15,049 nucleotides of DNA from Sulfurovum sp. (GTDB lineage Bacteria > Campylobacterota > Campylobacteria > Campylobacterales > Sulfurovaceae): positions 1 through 15,049 of the forward strand of contig DQVJ01000171.1 in the NCBI GenBank assembly GCA_015661795.1, given 5' to 3'. Under the pieces are notes generated by a model. It searched no databases and had not been told where the DNA came from. It worked only from the letters and a program-made list of their open reading frames with translations. Position numbers and translations under genes: made by a program. The stretch's first letter is position 1. Each line of letters starts with the position of its first letter. Positions 7,614-14,201 of the stretch are shown here, piece after piece.

Positions 7614-8633
7614 TTACAATACTTTTGCTTTTCCGTCAACCATTGCCACCATATCTTCGATACGTATACCAAACTCATTTGGAATATAGATACCAGGTTC
7701 AACAGTATATACCATACCATCTTCTATAATCGTCTCCGACTTCGAGGAAATATAAGGCATTTCGTGAATGTCAAGACCTACTCCATGCCCTGTACTATGC
7801 ACATAATATTTACCAAAACCGGCACGCTCTATAATATCTCGGGTTAAAGCATCTACCTTCTTGGCTTTCATTCCAGATTTAGCTTTAATAATAGCATTAT
7901 CGTGTGCTTTTAACACCGTATCATATGCTTTTTGTATCTTTTTACTTTTATATTTCACTTTGGTATTGAAGCTAAAGTTATCATCCACATACACTGTTCT
8001 TGTTCGATCTGAACAATAGCGTTTATATTTAAGTCCTGCATCAACCAATAATAAATCGCCTAAAGACAATTTACTTTTACTTGGCATTGCGTGAGGTTTG
8101 GCTGCATTCTTATTGATAGCAACTATGGGTTCAAAACTAAGTGCATATTTCCCAAAATCTCCTAAAATACCTTTTGCTCTATGTGTAAGTTTGTATTCAC
8201 TCTCACCTAAGCCCTGTTTGTTAAACTCTTTTGCCAATGCTTTAAATGCCTTTGCACCAAGTTTAGCAGCCTTTGAAAGTATTTTAAGTTCTTCATCACT
8301 CTTTATGATACGTTTTTTATGTGAAAAATCTAGTTCAGGTTGAAATGATACTTTCGATTTTGTGCTCATCTTTTCAAAACCTGCTACTGTCCACTCTTTG
8401 GGATCAAAAATAATCTTTTTTATCTTATTCTTTTTTAATAGGTTGACAGCTTCAGCATATAAGTCACCATTAATCATTACATTTGCATTTTTTACATTTT
8501 CGCTTGCATCTATAGTATAACGACTATCAGTAATAAAAAATGCTTCAGAACCTAAACGTAAGTAGAGTGCATTATCACAACTGTACCCACATTCATAATA
8601 CATTGCATTTTCATCTTTAAGCATATAATTCAT
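7614..8633 (-). CDS. pepQ: M24B metallopeptidase (Xaa-Pro aminopeptidase/dipeptidase type)
   Basis: A 339-residue cytosolic pita-bread peptidase that removes N-terminal residues before proline or hydrolyses Xaa-Pro dipeptides. The N-terminal creatinase-like half (1-110) is followed by the catalytic half, in which all five metal ligands are visible: Asp198 (LLVDAG), Asp209 (CSDRTRT), His283 (STGHGVGLDIHE), Glu312 (YTVEPGIY) and Glu326 (IRIEDM). The length is near that of the Helicobacter protein between aroQ and folK. ATG 8633 has AAGG eight bases upstream. The distinction between aminopeptidase P and prolidase cannot be made from sequence, so the symbol is provisional. It lies between aroQ and folK on the same strand. 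Confidence 0.9.
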   Translation of the reverse strand: MNYMLKDENAMYYECGYSCDNALYLRLGSEAFFITDSRYTIDASENVKNANVMINGDLYAEAVNLLKKNKIKKIIFDPKEWTVAGFEKMSTKSKVSFQPELDFSHKKRIIKSDEELKILSKAAKLGAKAFKALAKEFNKQGLGESEYKLTHRAKGILGDFGKYALSFEPIVAINKNAAKPHAMPSKSKLSLGDLLLVDAGLKYKRYCSDRTRTVYVDDNFSFNTKVKYKSKKIQKAYDTVLKAHDNAIIKAKSGMKAKKVDALTRDIIERAGFGKYYVHSTGHGVGLDIHEMPYISSKSETIIEDGMVYTVEPGIYIPNEFGIRIEDMVAMVDGKAKVL

Positions 8634-8646
8634 TTTGTAGCCTTTT

Positions 8647-8667
8647 AGGAGAATATATAATTCTCCT
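8647..8667 (-). repeat. Inverted repeat in the aroQ-pepQ spacer
   Basis: Arms AGGAGAAT (8647-8654) and ATTCTCCT (8660-8667) form a perfect 8-bp stem with a 5-base loop in the 52-bp gap between the aroQ stop and the pepQ start. No T-tract follows on the minus strand, so it is not a typical terminator. It could be a processing or stabilising hairpin within the operon mRNA. The pepQ ribosome site (AAGG) lies just downstream of the second arm. Confidence 0.45.
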
Positions 8668-8685
8668 GTTTGACAAGTAAAGCGT

Positions 8686-9162
8686 CTATTTTTGTTGTGC
8701 TTTGGCTTGTTGTTCTTTCATCATTCTAACTTCATTTAAAATCTGTGTCATTCCAACCATTGCCAAATGGTAACCAAATGGCCCCATCCCTGTGATTTGA
8801 CCTGCACAAACAGGAGCAATGAGTGATTTATGTCTAAACTCTTCTCTTTGATAGATATTTGAGAGATGTACTTCTAACGTAGGTATCTGCACTGCGGCAA
8901 TAGCATCACGAATGGCAATAGATGTATGTGTATATGCTGCTGGATTGATAATGATACCATTTGCATCTCCCATACACTCTTGTATACGATCTACGATTTC
9001 ACCTTCTAGGTTAGACTGAAAAAATTCTATTTCCATTTTATTTTGCTCTGCAAATGCTTTCATCTGTGAATGAATATCTTCCAACTTCATAGGCCCATAA
9101 ACATTTTGTTCTCTTATACCTAGCATATTTAAGTTTGGGCCTTGGATTACTACTATTTTCAT
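8686..9162 (-). CDS. aroQ: Type II 3-dehydroquinate dehydratase
   Basis: AroQ dehydrates 3-dehydroquinate to 3-dehydroshikimate in the shikimate pathway to chorismate. The 158-residue protein has the signature VIQGPNLNMLGIREQNVYG (5-23) with loop Arg17 and the catalytic Tyr22. It also has INPAAYTHTSIAIRDA (72-87) with Asn73 and His79, and EVHLSNIYQREEFRHKS (97-113) with His99 and Arg110. The Lys/Gln-rich C-terminal tail after residue 148 is probably disordered. ATG 9162 has AAGGT seven bases upstream. It is probably the first gene of the aroQ-pepQ-folK-flhF-SpoA-mnmA operon and is divergent from the mqnX-like gene. Chorismate also feeds menaquinone synthesis by the futalosine route, a possible reason for the pairing. 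Confidence 0.97.
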   Translation of the reverse strand: MKIVVIQGPNLNMLGIREQNVYGPMKLEDIHSQMKAFAEQNKMEIEFFQSNLEGEIVDRIQECMGDANGIIINPAAYTHTSIAIRDAIAAVQIPTLEVHLSNIYQREEFRHKSLIAPVCAGQITGMGPFGYHLAMVGMTQILNEVRMMKEQQAKAQQK

Positions 9163-9225
9163 TGATGTACCTTGTTTATTTTATTTAGGTATTATTTTAT
9201 CTAAATATATTAAAAATGAGGCAAA
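9163..9225. promoter_or_regulatory. Divergent aroQ / mqnX control region
   Basis: The 63-bp gap must hold the ribosome sites and promoters of two divergent genes. It contains an imperfect dyad, TTTAGGTA (9184-9191) and TATCTAAA (9198-9205), with one mismatch. On the minus strand, TAAAAT within this segment could be the aroQ -10 box. Both readings are weak in such A/T-rich DNA. Confidence 0.25.
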
Positions 9226-10440
9226 ATGAAGATAATATCCGCAGACTTTATTTACACCCCCAACGGCTTCTTAGAAAATAAGGCTGTAGCATTTACAGAT
9301 ACTATCAGATATATAGATACTTTGGAAGTGCTACAAAAAAAATATCCTGAGGCTAAAACTATTAAAAACAAACCAAATTCTGTACTTTTCCCTGGGTTCA
9401 TCAACACCCATGTACATTTGGAGTTTTCATCCAATAGAACTTCTCTTAAATACGGTTCATTCATGCCTTGGCTTGATACAGTCATTGAGCATCGTGAAGA
9501 GTTAGTTGGGGCATGTGACAATGATGTAATGAGGACTGAATGTGAAGCTATGTTATCCTCAGGTATTAGCACCTTTGGAGCTATTTCCAGCTTTGGTAAT
9601 GAACTTGAAGTATGTGAAAAGACCCCACAACGTGTTGTATTTTATAATGAACTCATAGGCTCTAATGCTCAATATGCCGATATGCTTTACAATGATTTTT
9701 TAGAGAGAATTAAAGCTTCAGAAGCATGTGCTAAAGAGAGTAAAATTATACCTGCTATTGCCATACATTCACCCTATTCAGTTCACCCTGTTATCTTGCA
9801 AAAATCTGTTACACTTGCAAAACAAAACAACTATCCCCTGAGTGCCCATTTTTTAGAATCTCAAGCAGAACGACAATGGCTTGAAAATGCTGAAGGGGAT
9901 TTAAAACTGTTTTTTGAAAAATATTTCAAAACTTCTACACCCGTAACCAATATACAAGAATTTATGTATGCATTTGACACCTATCCAACACACTTTACAC
10001 ATTGTGTACAGGCAAATCAAGTTGAGTTAGACTACCTAGCACAAATGGGACATTCTGTTGCACATTGTCCACGCAGCAACCGCTATTTAGGATGTGGAAG
10101 ACTGGCTATAGAAAATCTAAATCTACCCTATAGCATTGCAACTGATGGTCTAAGTTCCAATGATTCCCTAAATATGTTTGATGAACTCAGAGCGGCCTTG
10201 CTTTTGCATAATGATATTCCAATACAGGAATTAGCCTCAAGACTTCTTAAAAGTATCACTTCGGATGCAGCTGATATCTTAGGACTTCACTGTGGTAGGA
10301 TAGAAGTAGGTAAATTGGCCGATTTTGCCATTATTACCCTACCAGAAGCACCTAAGAGAGTAGATGAATTGGCTCTTTGGTCTATTTTATATACAAAAAA
10401 AGTTTCATCTCTCTATATTAACGGTGTCAAAGAACGATAG
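9226..10440 (+). CDS. mqnX: Amidohydrolase, probable 6-aminodeoxyfutalosine deaminase
   Basis: A 404-residue amidohydrolase of the chlorohydrolase/deaminase branch. Metal-ligand motifs are visible: FINTHVHLEFS with His62 and His64, SAHFLES with His208 and Glu211, THCVQAN with His259, VAHCPRSN (278-285), and ATDGLSSND with Asp307. The C-terminal GRIEVGKLADFAII segment is typical of the family. In Campylobacterota a member of this group (characterised from Nitratiruptor) deaminates 6-aminodeoxyfutalosine to futalosine for menaquinone, the respiratory quinone of this phylum. The assignment rests on family and context; a related deaminase acting on another purine compound cannot be excluded. GAGG lies five bases before ATG 9226. 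It is divergent from aroQ and seems to be transcribed alone. Confidence 0.75.
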   Translation: MKIISADFIYTPNGFLENKAVAFTDTIRYIDTLEVLQKKYPEAKTIKNKPNSVLFPGFINTHVHLEFSSNRTSLKYGSFMPWLDTVIEHREELVGACDNDVMRTECEAMLSSGISTFGAISSFGNELEVCEKTPQRVVFYNELIGSNAQYADMLYNDFLERIKASEACAKESKIIPAIAIHSPYSVHPVILQKSVTLAKQNNYPLSAHFLESQAERQWLENAEGDLKLFFEKYFKTSTPVTNIQEFMYAFDTYPTHFTHCVQANQVELDYLAQMGHSVAHCPRSNRYLGCGRLAIENLNLPYSIATDGLSSNDSLNMFDELRAALLLHNDIPIQELASRLLKSITSDAADILGLHCGRIEVGKLADFAIITLPEAPKRVDELALWSILYTKKVSSLYINGVKER

Positions 10441-10471
10441 CTAAATTTTGCAAAGAAAACTAGACTCAATG

Positions 10472-11695
10472 TCATAAAAGTTTAAGTATTATTTTCCTTG
10501 TCGATTCACTTATACTATATATTTTTCTGGAGACTTTATTTGGTAATGTAACTTCAAGAGTATTTGGGTCTATATATTTTATCTGCAGATTCCCTTTATA
10601 TTTGATATTTTTTAGAATATCTCTTTTTGATTTAGGTTCAAAATAAAGTAAAATCTTTGTGCCTTTCTCTACGCTGAGTATCGTTTTTTTCTTCGTGATT
10701 TTATACATCTTCTTCTGAGGATGTATTGTGCTAAATGACCAAGTTTTATGTATCTTTTCCCCATCCACTATAGCTTCAAATACTGCCTTGTATGTACTCG
10801 AATAATCTAAACGTTTTAAAGGCATAAAGGCAAACTGATATTGTGTTATTTTATGATGAATATCATTTTTATATGTAAGTATTTTTCGTTGCTTTATTTC
10901 ATGACCTGTACTATCAAAAAGACGAAAACTTATTAACGATACATTTTGGACATATGCGTCATTAAAGGAGACAGACACTGGGAAACCACTGACTTTTGAT
11001 CCTGGTAAAGGGTGAGGATTTTCAATAAAAAAAGCAGGAGAAATATTTTCCTGAGTATCATATGGATAAAGGACAATTTTTTCATTTTGTTTTTTAAGTG
11101 TATTCAACGCATCAATATACATATATTCAGGAATGACTTTTGTAGACTTTCTACAAATATTTTTTATATATCGCATGCCAGGTTCCATACTGAAATACTT
11201 TTTACATATATTTTTTAATCCAGAAAATCCAAGGTCATACACATATGCTGTCGTTACCTTTACTCTTCTTGTAGGTAATATGGAAATACCTTCACCTATC
11301 TCATCTTTATCCATGGTAAGAAATGTAAACCTATGATAAATAGCAGACATAAGATTATCTATAGCAGCTACAACATTTCTACCATTTACGGAGATATTTT
11401 CCATCACCACTCTTGAATGGTACCCTGCTTGAATCACCCTGTCACTTGGGGTTTTACCACTAAAACCTTTATACCCTGTGGTTTCATAATGGCTATTCAC
11501 TTGTTGTCTAGTCAAATATTTTGCATGTGACGTAGCTGCACGTATTAAGGCTTTATTTGAAGTCAATGGTACTAAGCCTACTTTCCCCCTGATGCTATTA
11601 AGATAATCCAATCCATTGATATTATCTTTTGCTTCTGACGTATGCCAGAAAATAGAAAATAGCAGAAAAATGGGAAAAAAGAAGTTAAATTGCAT
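10472..11695 (-). CDS. Secreted CAP-domain (SCP/PR-1) protein with Ig-like C-terminal region
   Basis: A 407-residue exported protein. The start at ATG 11695 gives a clear signal peptide (MQFNFFFPIFLLFSIFWHTSEA); an upstream in-frame start at 11740 would put 15 extra charged residues before it. The CAP domain spans about 25-155 and has the usual acid/His cavity residues: His69 (NSHYETTG), Glu99 (VMENIS), His121 (IYHRFTF) and the GEG strand (134-136). A second region (about 220-325: ENPHPLPGSKVSGFPVSVSF ... HKTWSFST) looks like an Ig-like beta-sandwich, followed by a Lys-rich tail. Three or four Cys at 164-181 could form a disulfide. Bacterial CAP proteins act outside the cytoplasm but their activity is mostly unknown. 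It overlaps the end of the PLP-enzyme gene by 11 bases, so it is probably translated with it. Confidence 0.75.
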   Translation of the reverse strand: MQFNFFFPIFLLFSIFWHTSEAKDNINGLDYLNSIRGKVGLVPLTSNKALIRAATSHAKYLTRQQVNSHYETTGYKGFSGKTPSDRVIQAGYHSRVVMENISVNGRNVVAAIDNLMSAIYHRFTFLTMDKDEIGEGISILPTRRVKVTTAYVYDLGFSGLKNICKKYFSMEPGMRYIKNICRKSTKVIPEYMYIDALNTLKKQNEKIVLYPYDTQENISPAFFIENPHPLPGSKVSGFPVSVSFNDAYVQNVSLISFRLFDSTGHEIKQRKILTYKNDIHHKITQYQFAFMPLKRLDYSSTYKAVFEAIVDGEKIHKTWSFSTIHPQKKMYKITKKKTILSVEKGTKILLYFEPKSKRDILKNIKYKGNLQIKYIDPNTLEVTLPNKVSRKIYSISESTRKIILKLL

Positions 11696-12944
11696 GAGCT
11701 GCTTGTAAAAAGTCTTCTGCAATTTCTCTTGGGTCTTCAAGTCCTATTGAAACCCTAATCAGTCCCTCATGTACACCCAAGAAAGCACGTGCATCCTCAT
11801 CAAAGTCTGAGTAAATTGTACTGGTCATGTGTAGTGCCAATGTTCTATTGTCTCCTATATTTGCAGTAAGTATAACCAATTTAAGATGATTAAGTAACTT
11901 AAATGCTCTTTCTTTTGTACCACAGTCAAGTGTTAAAAGCGGTCCACATCCATCAGGGAAATCTGACTTATAGCGTGCATTGTCAGGACTGGAGCTAAGA
12001 CATGGGTGGTTTACACTCACACCTTGGGGTAACTTTGCATCAAGCAATAAAGAGATAGCTTCTACAGATTTATTCACTCTTTCAACCCTAAGTGAAAGTG
12101 TCTCTAACCCTATCATAGTCATAAATGAACCAAAGGCATTCGCCGTCATACCATAATCACGAATGGCACGTTTTTTACAAATAGGTATAAATGCTTTTTT
12201 ACCCATCTTTTTTACGATTTTATGTATATCAGCATATTTATCATTCAAAAGCTTGTCCCCTGCCTCTTTTACCTCACGAAATACCGCAATCCCACCCAAA
12301 GCAGCAGAGTGCCCTGACATGTTTTTGGTACTTGAATGTACCACAATATCTGCTCCCATAGTTAAAGGTCTAAGCAATAATGGGGTGGGTGTGTTGTCTA
12401 TCATTAACAGTGTTTCATATTTATTGCACAAGTCAATAATACGTTGTACATCTGGTAATGTCAAACTTGGATTCCCTACAGACTCCATCAATACCATTTT
12501 GATACCACGTTTCAATGTATTTTCAATATGCGTAAAATCATCCACAGTACAAAAACTATTACTGATGCCAAAACGTTTTAGTGTCTCATTCACTAAGGCA
12601 TATGTACCTCCAAAAAAACCACCAATGCAAAGTAGTTCATCTCCTGAGTTTAAAAAAGCGGTGACCACCATAGAAATCGCACCCATACCAGAAGACGTTG
12701 CAATCGAAGCAAAACCACCTTCCATTTTTGCAACCACAGACTCTAGTTTTGCATTGGTAGGGTTACCTACTCTGGCATAGAGTGGTTTATTCACCTCTGC
12801 TGCAAAAATACCTTCGGCCTCTTCTGCATTCTCATAACCAAATGCAGCAGAAGGTGTAATAGTAGGGGCGATAGGACCTACACTGTTACCTATATTTTGC
12901 ACCAATAGTGTATTAAAATAATTAAAATCTGTTGTATTGTTCAT
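11685..12944 (-). CDS. O-acetylhomoserine sulfhydrylase-type PLP enzyme
   Basis: A 419-residue PLP enzyme of the Cys/Met metabolism family. It has the phosphate-contact segment YARVGNPTN (56-64), the SSGMGAIS helix (84-91), Asp183 in MIDNT for the pyridine nitrogen, and Lys207 in VVHSSTKNMSGHS as the Schiff-base lysine. The length and the long insert after the lysine (DIHKIVKKMGKKAFIPICKKRAIRDYG) suit MetY-type O-acetylhomoserine sulfhydrylase, which makes homocysteine from O-acetylhomoserine and sulfide. Cystathionine gamma-synthase or gamma-lyase activity cannot be ruled out, so no symbol is given. AGGA lies six bases before ATG 12944. It follows the Rrf2 regulator after 13 bp. In a sulfide-rich lifestyle, direct sulfhydrylation is a plausible methionine route (inference). 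Confidence 0.88.
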   Translation of the reverse strand: MNNTTDFNYFNTLLVQNIGNSVGPIAPTITPSAAFGYENAEEAEGIFAAEVNKPLYARVGNPTNAKLESVVAKMEGGFASIATSSGMGAISMVVTAFLNSGDELLCIGGFFGGTYALVNETLKRFGISNSFCTVDDFTHIENTLKRGIKMVLMESVGNPSLTLPDVQRIIDLCNKYETLLMIDNTPTPLLLRPLTMGADIVVHSSTKNMSGHSAALGGIAVFREVKEAGDKLLNDKYADIHKIVKKMGKKAFIPICKKRAIRDYGMTANAFGSFMTMIGLETLSLRVERVNKSVEAISLLLDAKLPQGVSVNHPCLSSSPDNARYKSDFPDGCGPLLTLDCGTKERAFKLLNHLKLVILTANIGDNRTLALHMTSTIYSDFDEDARAFLGVHEGLIRVSIGLEDPREIAEDFLQAAHAI

Positions 12945-12957
12945 CTATTTTCCTAGT

Positions 12958-13371
12958 TTATATTGAATAATTGAGTGTTTCGTTTGCTTGTAATTGATAA
13001 CTTTTAAGCTTTGAAAGAGGTATATCAAATGCCGATGAGACATTCTGCTTTAAGTCTCCCCAAAAAAGTTTTAATGCAGGGTTGTCTGTTTTACATATAT
13101 CAGAAAAAACATCTGATTCTAAAATAACAATCACATCTTTAAGTGTAATATCTTTAAGGTCTTTAGCAAGTCTGTACCCACCATAAGCACCCTTAACACT
13201 AATTAAGATACCCTTTTTTTTAAGCTCTAAAAGTATCTGTTCTAAAAAGTTTTGAGGTATATTTGCATTCGCAGCAATGTCTTTAATCTTAAGTACTTCA
13301 TCCCCTTGGATAGTACTCAATTCATTTAATGCAGCTATCCCATAAATCGTTTTACTGGAAATCCCTATCAT
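12958..13371 (-). CDS. Rrf2-family transcriptional regulator with one cysteine
   Basis: A 137-residue winged-helix regulator of the Rrf2 family. The N-terminal MIGISSKTIYGIAALNELST is the family's first helix. DIAANANIPQNFLEQILLELKKKGIL (31-56) is the helix-turn-helix, and SVKGAYGGYRLAK (58-70) is the wing. Iron-sulfur members (IscR, NsrR, RsrR) usually have three Cys after the wing; only Cys93 (DICKTD) is present, so a [2Fe-2S] cluster is unlikely. Cluster-free members include CymR, which controls cysteine metabolism in Bacillus. The frame opens at TTG 13398, but ATG 13371 gives the standard N-terminus and has AAGGA upstream. It lies 13 bp before the sulfhydrylase-like gene, which suggests, as an inference, that it controls sulfur amino acid synthesis and perhaps its own operon. 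Confidence 0.88.
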   Translation of the reverse strand: MIGISSKTIYGIAALNELSTIQGDEVLKIKDIAANANIPQNFLEQILLELKKKGILISVKGAYGGYRLAKDLKDITLKDVIVILESDVFSDICKTDNPALKLFWGDLKQNVSSAFDIPLSKLKSYQLQANETLNYSI

Positions 13372-13422
13372 CTTATATATTTCCTTTGTTAAAATCAATA
13401 CAATATAATAAAGGAGATATAT

Positions 13423-13875
13423 TTAGGAAACCCTTCGTTTATAGTATGAATTTAGTATTTGAATAGCGTAGTATATCTTACATCCTATACAAAAATCAAA
13501 TGCTGTCTCAAGTAATGCGCATATAAGTAAAATACCTGTTATAAATGTTGCAATCACTGTTAAACCAGATACAAATAATAGAAGTAAAATAAATGAAATG
13601 ACCAAACCTAGATAAAGTGCAAAACGTTTTGGAGATTCATCACATAATTTGGGTGCAATACCCCACCCACTAAGTATCAAGCTGCTCACAAGCTGAAAAG
13701 GACTAAGTTGCGAGAGACGTAAAGTTCTCACCATAAAATCAAAAAAAAGTACTAAAGCAAAAAAACTCTCTTGTGTAAATAACAAAATCACTGAAAAAAG
13801 TGCCACTTGTAGTGAGATTACTCTTACCATATTCGTATCTACTCTTCTTGTTGATATTGGACATGATGGGGACAT
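13423..13875 (-). CDS. DUF4395 membrane protein
   Basis: A 150-residue integral membrane protein of the DUF4395 type. It has an N-terminal CPIS motif (Cys5), then R-V-D-T-N-M-V-R, a first membrane pair around 20-48 ending in FFDFMVRTLRLSQLSPFQ, and the segment SPKRFALYLGL (81-91). Two more hydrophobic stretches follow at about 88-124, and the protein ends with the conserved FCIGCKIYY (Cys129, Cys132). The three cysteines near the ends suggest a redox or metal role, as in rhodanese/thioredoxin-linked membrane proteins, but the family has no proven function. AGGA lies seven bases before ATG 13875. It is the first gene of the DUF4395-rrf2-sulfhydrylase-CAP run, preceded by a long leader with its own promoter. 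Confidence 0.85.
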   Translation of the reverse strand: MSPSCPISTRRVDTNMVRVISLQVALFSVILLFTQESFFALVLFFDFMVRTLRLSQLSPFQLVSSLILSGWGIAPKLCDESPKRFALYLGLVISFILLLLFVSGLTVIATFITGILLICALLETAFDFCIGCKIYYAIQILNSYYKRRVS

Positions 13876-13905
13876 AGTCTTTTCCTTTCTATAGGTGATA
13901 TGTTT

Positions 13906-14038
13906 AAAACATTTTTAGAAACCCTGAAGAAAATACTTTATTTTCCAATAAGATTAACAATTCTTGGGGAGACAAAATCTCAAGAAATATAAAAACATCA
14001 TATGATGTTATGCCTCAGGGTTTGTAAAAACATTTTTA
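13906..14038. repeat. Near-perfect inverted repeats flanked by direct repeats
   Basis: TTTTTAGAAACCCTGA (13912-13927) and TCAGGGTTTGTAAAAA (14015-14030) are inverted copies with one mismatch in 16. AAAACATTTTTA occurs as a direct copy at 13906-13917 and 14027-14038. Read as a transposon remnant, 13915-14027 would be a 113-bp element with 13-bp terminal repeats and target duplications of at least 8 bp. No transposase is present. The A/T-rich composition makes the direct repeat less telling than the inverted one. Confidence 0.45.
13912..14030 (-). promoter_or_regulatory. Candidate structured mRNA leader (riboswitch-like, class unknown)
   Basis: Read on the minus strand, this 119-nt segment closes with a 15-bp stem (9 bp AAACCCTGA/TCAGGGTTT, a G-G mismatch, then 6 bp A/U). 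It encloses three hairpins: a 16-nt palindrome AACATCATATGATGTT (13994-14009), a bulged hairpin with 5 + 4 bp and a three-base bulge (13961-13986), and GAAAATA-CTT-TATTTTC (13929-13945). It lies between a strong minus-strand promoter and the start of the DUF4395-rrf2-sulfhydrylase operon. This is the layout of a multi-branched regulatory leader. It did not match the consensus of SAM-I, TPP, cobalamin, fluoride, guanidine or preQ1 classes as I remember them. Confidence 0.45.
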
Positions 14039-14069
14039 ATTTAATACTTGTCTATCAAATTATAAAAAA

Positions 14070-14098
14070 ATTTTAGCCTAATTTTTTCACAATGTCAA
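14070..14098 (-). promoter_or_regulatory. Sigma-70 promoter for the DUF4395-rrf2 operon
   Basis: On the minus strand TTGACA (14098-14093), a 17-base spacer and TAAAAT (14075-14070) match the housekeeping consensus almost perfectly. The predicted start near 14063 gives a leader of about 190 nt before the DUF4395 ATG at 13875, which would include the structured element. A consensus -35 box is uncommon in Campylobacterota, where many promoters rely on the -10 box. Confidence 0.65.
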
Positions 14099-14164
14099 GT
14101 AAATCTATTGATTTAATAAAATAAATACTTCTTCACGTGCACGAAACATACACAACTTTTATTG

Positions 14165-14170
14165 TAAAAT
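14165..14170 (+). promoter_or_regulatory. Possible -10 box of the TolC-family gene
   Basis: TAAAAT preceded by TTG lies 31 bases before the TolC ATG. No -35 match is present 17 bases upstream, which is acceptable for this phylum but leaves the call weak. Confidence 0.3.
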
Positions 14171-14201
14171 ATCCTTTGAATATAAATATCAAGGAAGAAA
14201 T

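Larger units (their letters stand above)
13876..14201. other. 326-bp divergent intergenic region
   Basis: No protein is coded in this gap between the DUF4395 gene (-) and the TolC gene (+). From left to right it holds the DUF4395 ribosome site (about 13883-13888), a small ATGTT/AACAT hairpin (13900-13912), and the structured inverted-repeat element (13912-14030). Next come a near-consensus minus-strand promoter (14070-14098) and an 8-bp palindrome CGTGCACG (14136-14143) of unknown meaning. The TolC -10 candidate (14165-14170) and AAGGA ribosome site (14191-14195) follow. Confidence 0.8.

Noticed and set aside
12163..12780. Long plus-strand open frame (205 codons)
   Set aside because: It lies wholly antisense to the PLP-enzyme gene, which has clear catalytic motifs. 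The translation shows no family pattern, so it is a shadow frame.
13912..14030. Integron attC site
   Set aside because: The ends lack the RYYYAAC/GTTRRRY core boxes, and no integrase or cassette array is present.
13912..14030. Known riboswitch classes such as SAM-I, TPP or cobalamin
   Set aside because: None of the conserved core sequences I remember for these classes is present on either strand. A covariance-model search would be needed to exclude distant variants.
14136..14143. Palindrome CGTGCACG upstream of the TolC gene
   Set aside because: Eight bases is too short to claim an operator, and there is no second copy in the window.
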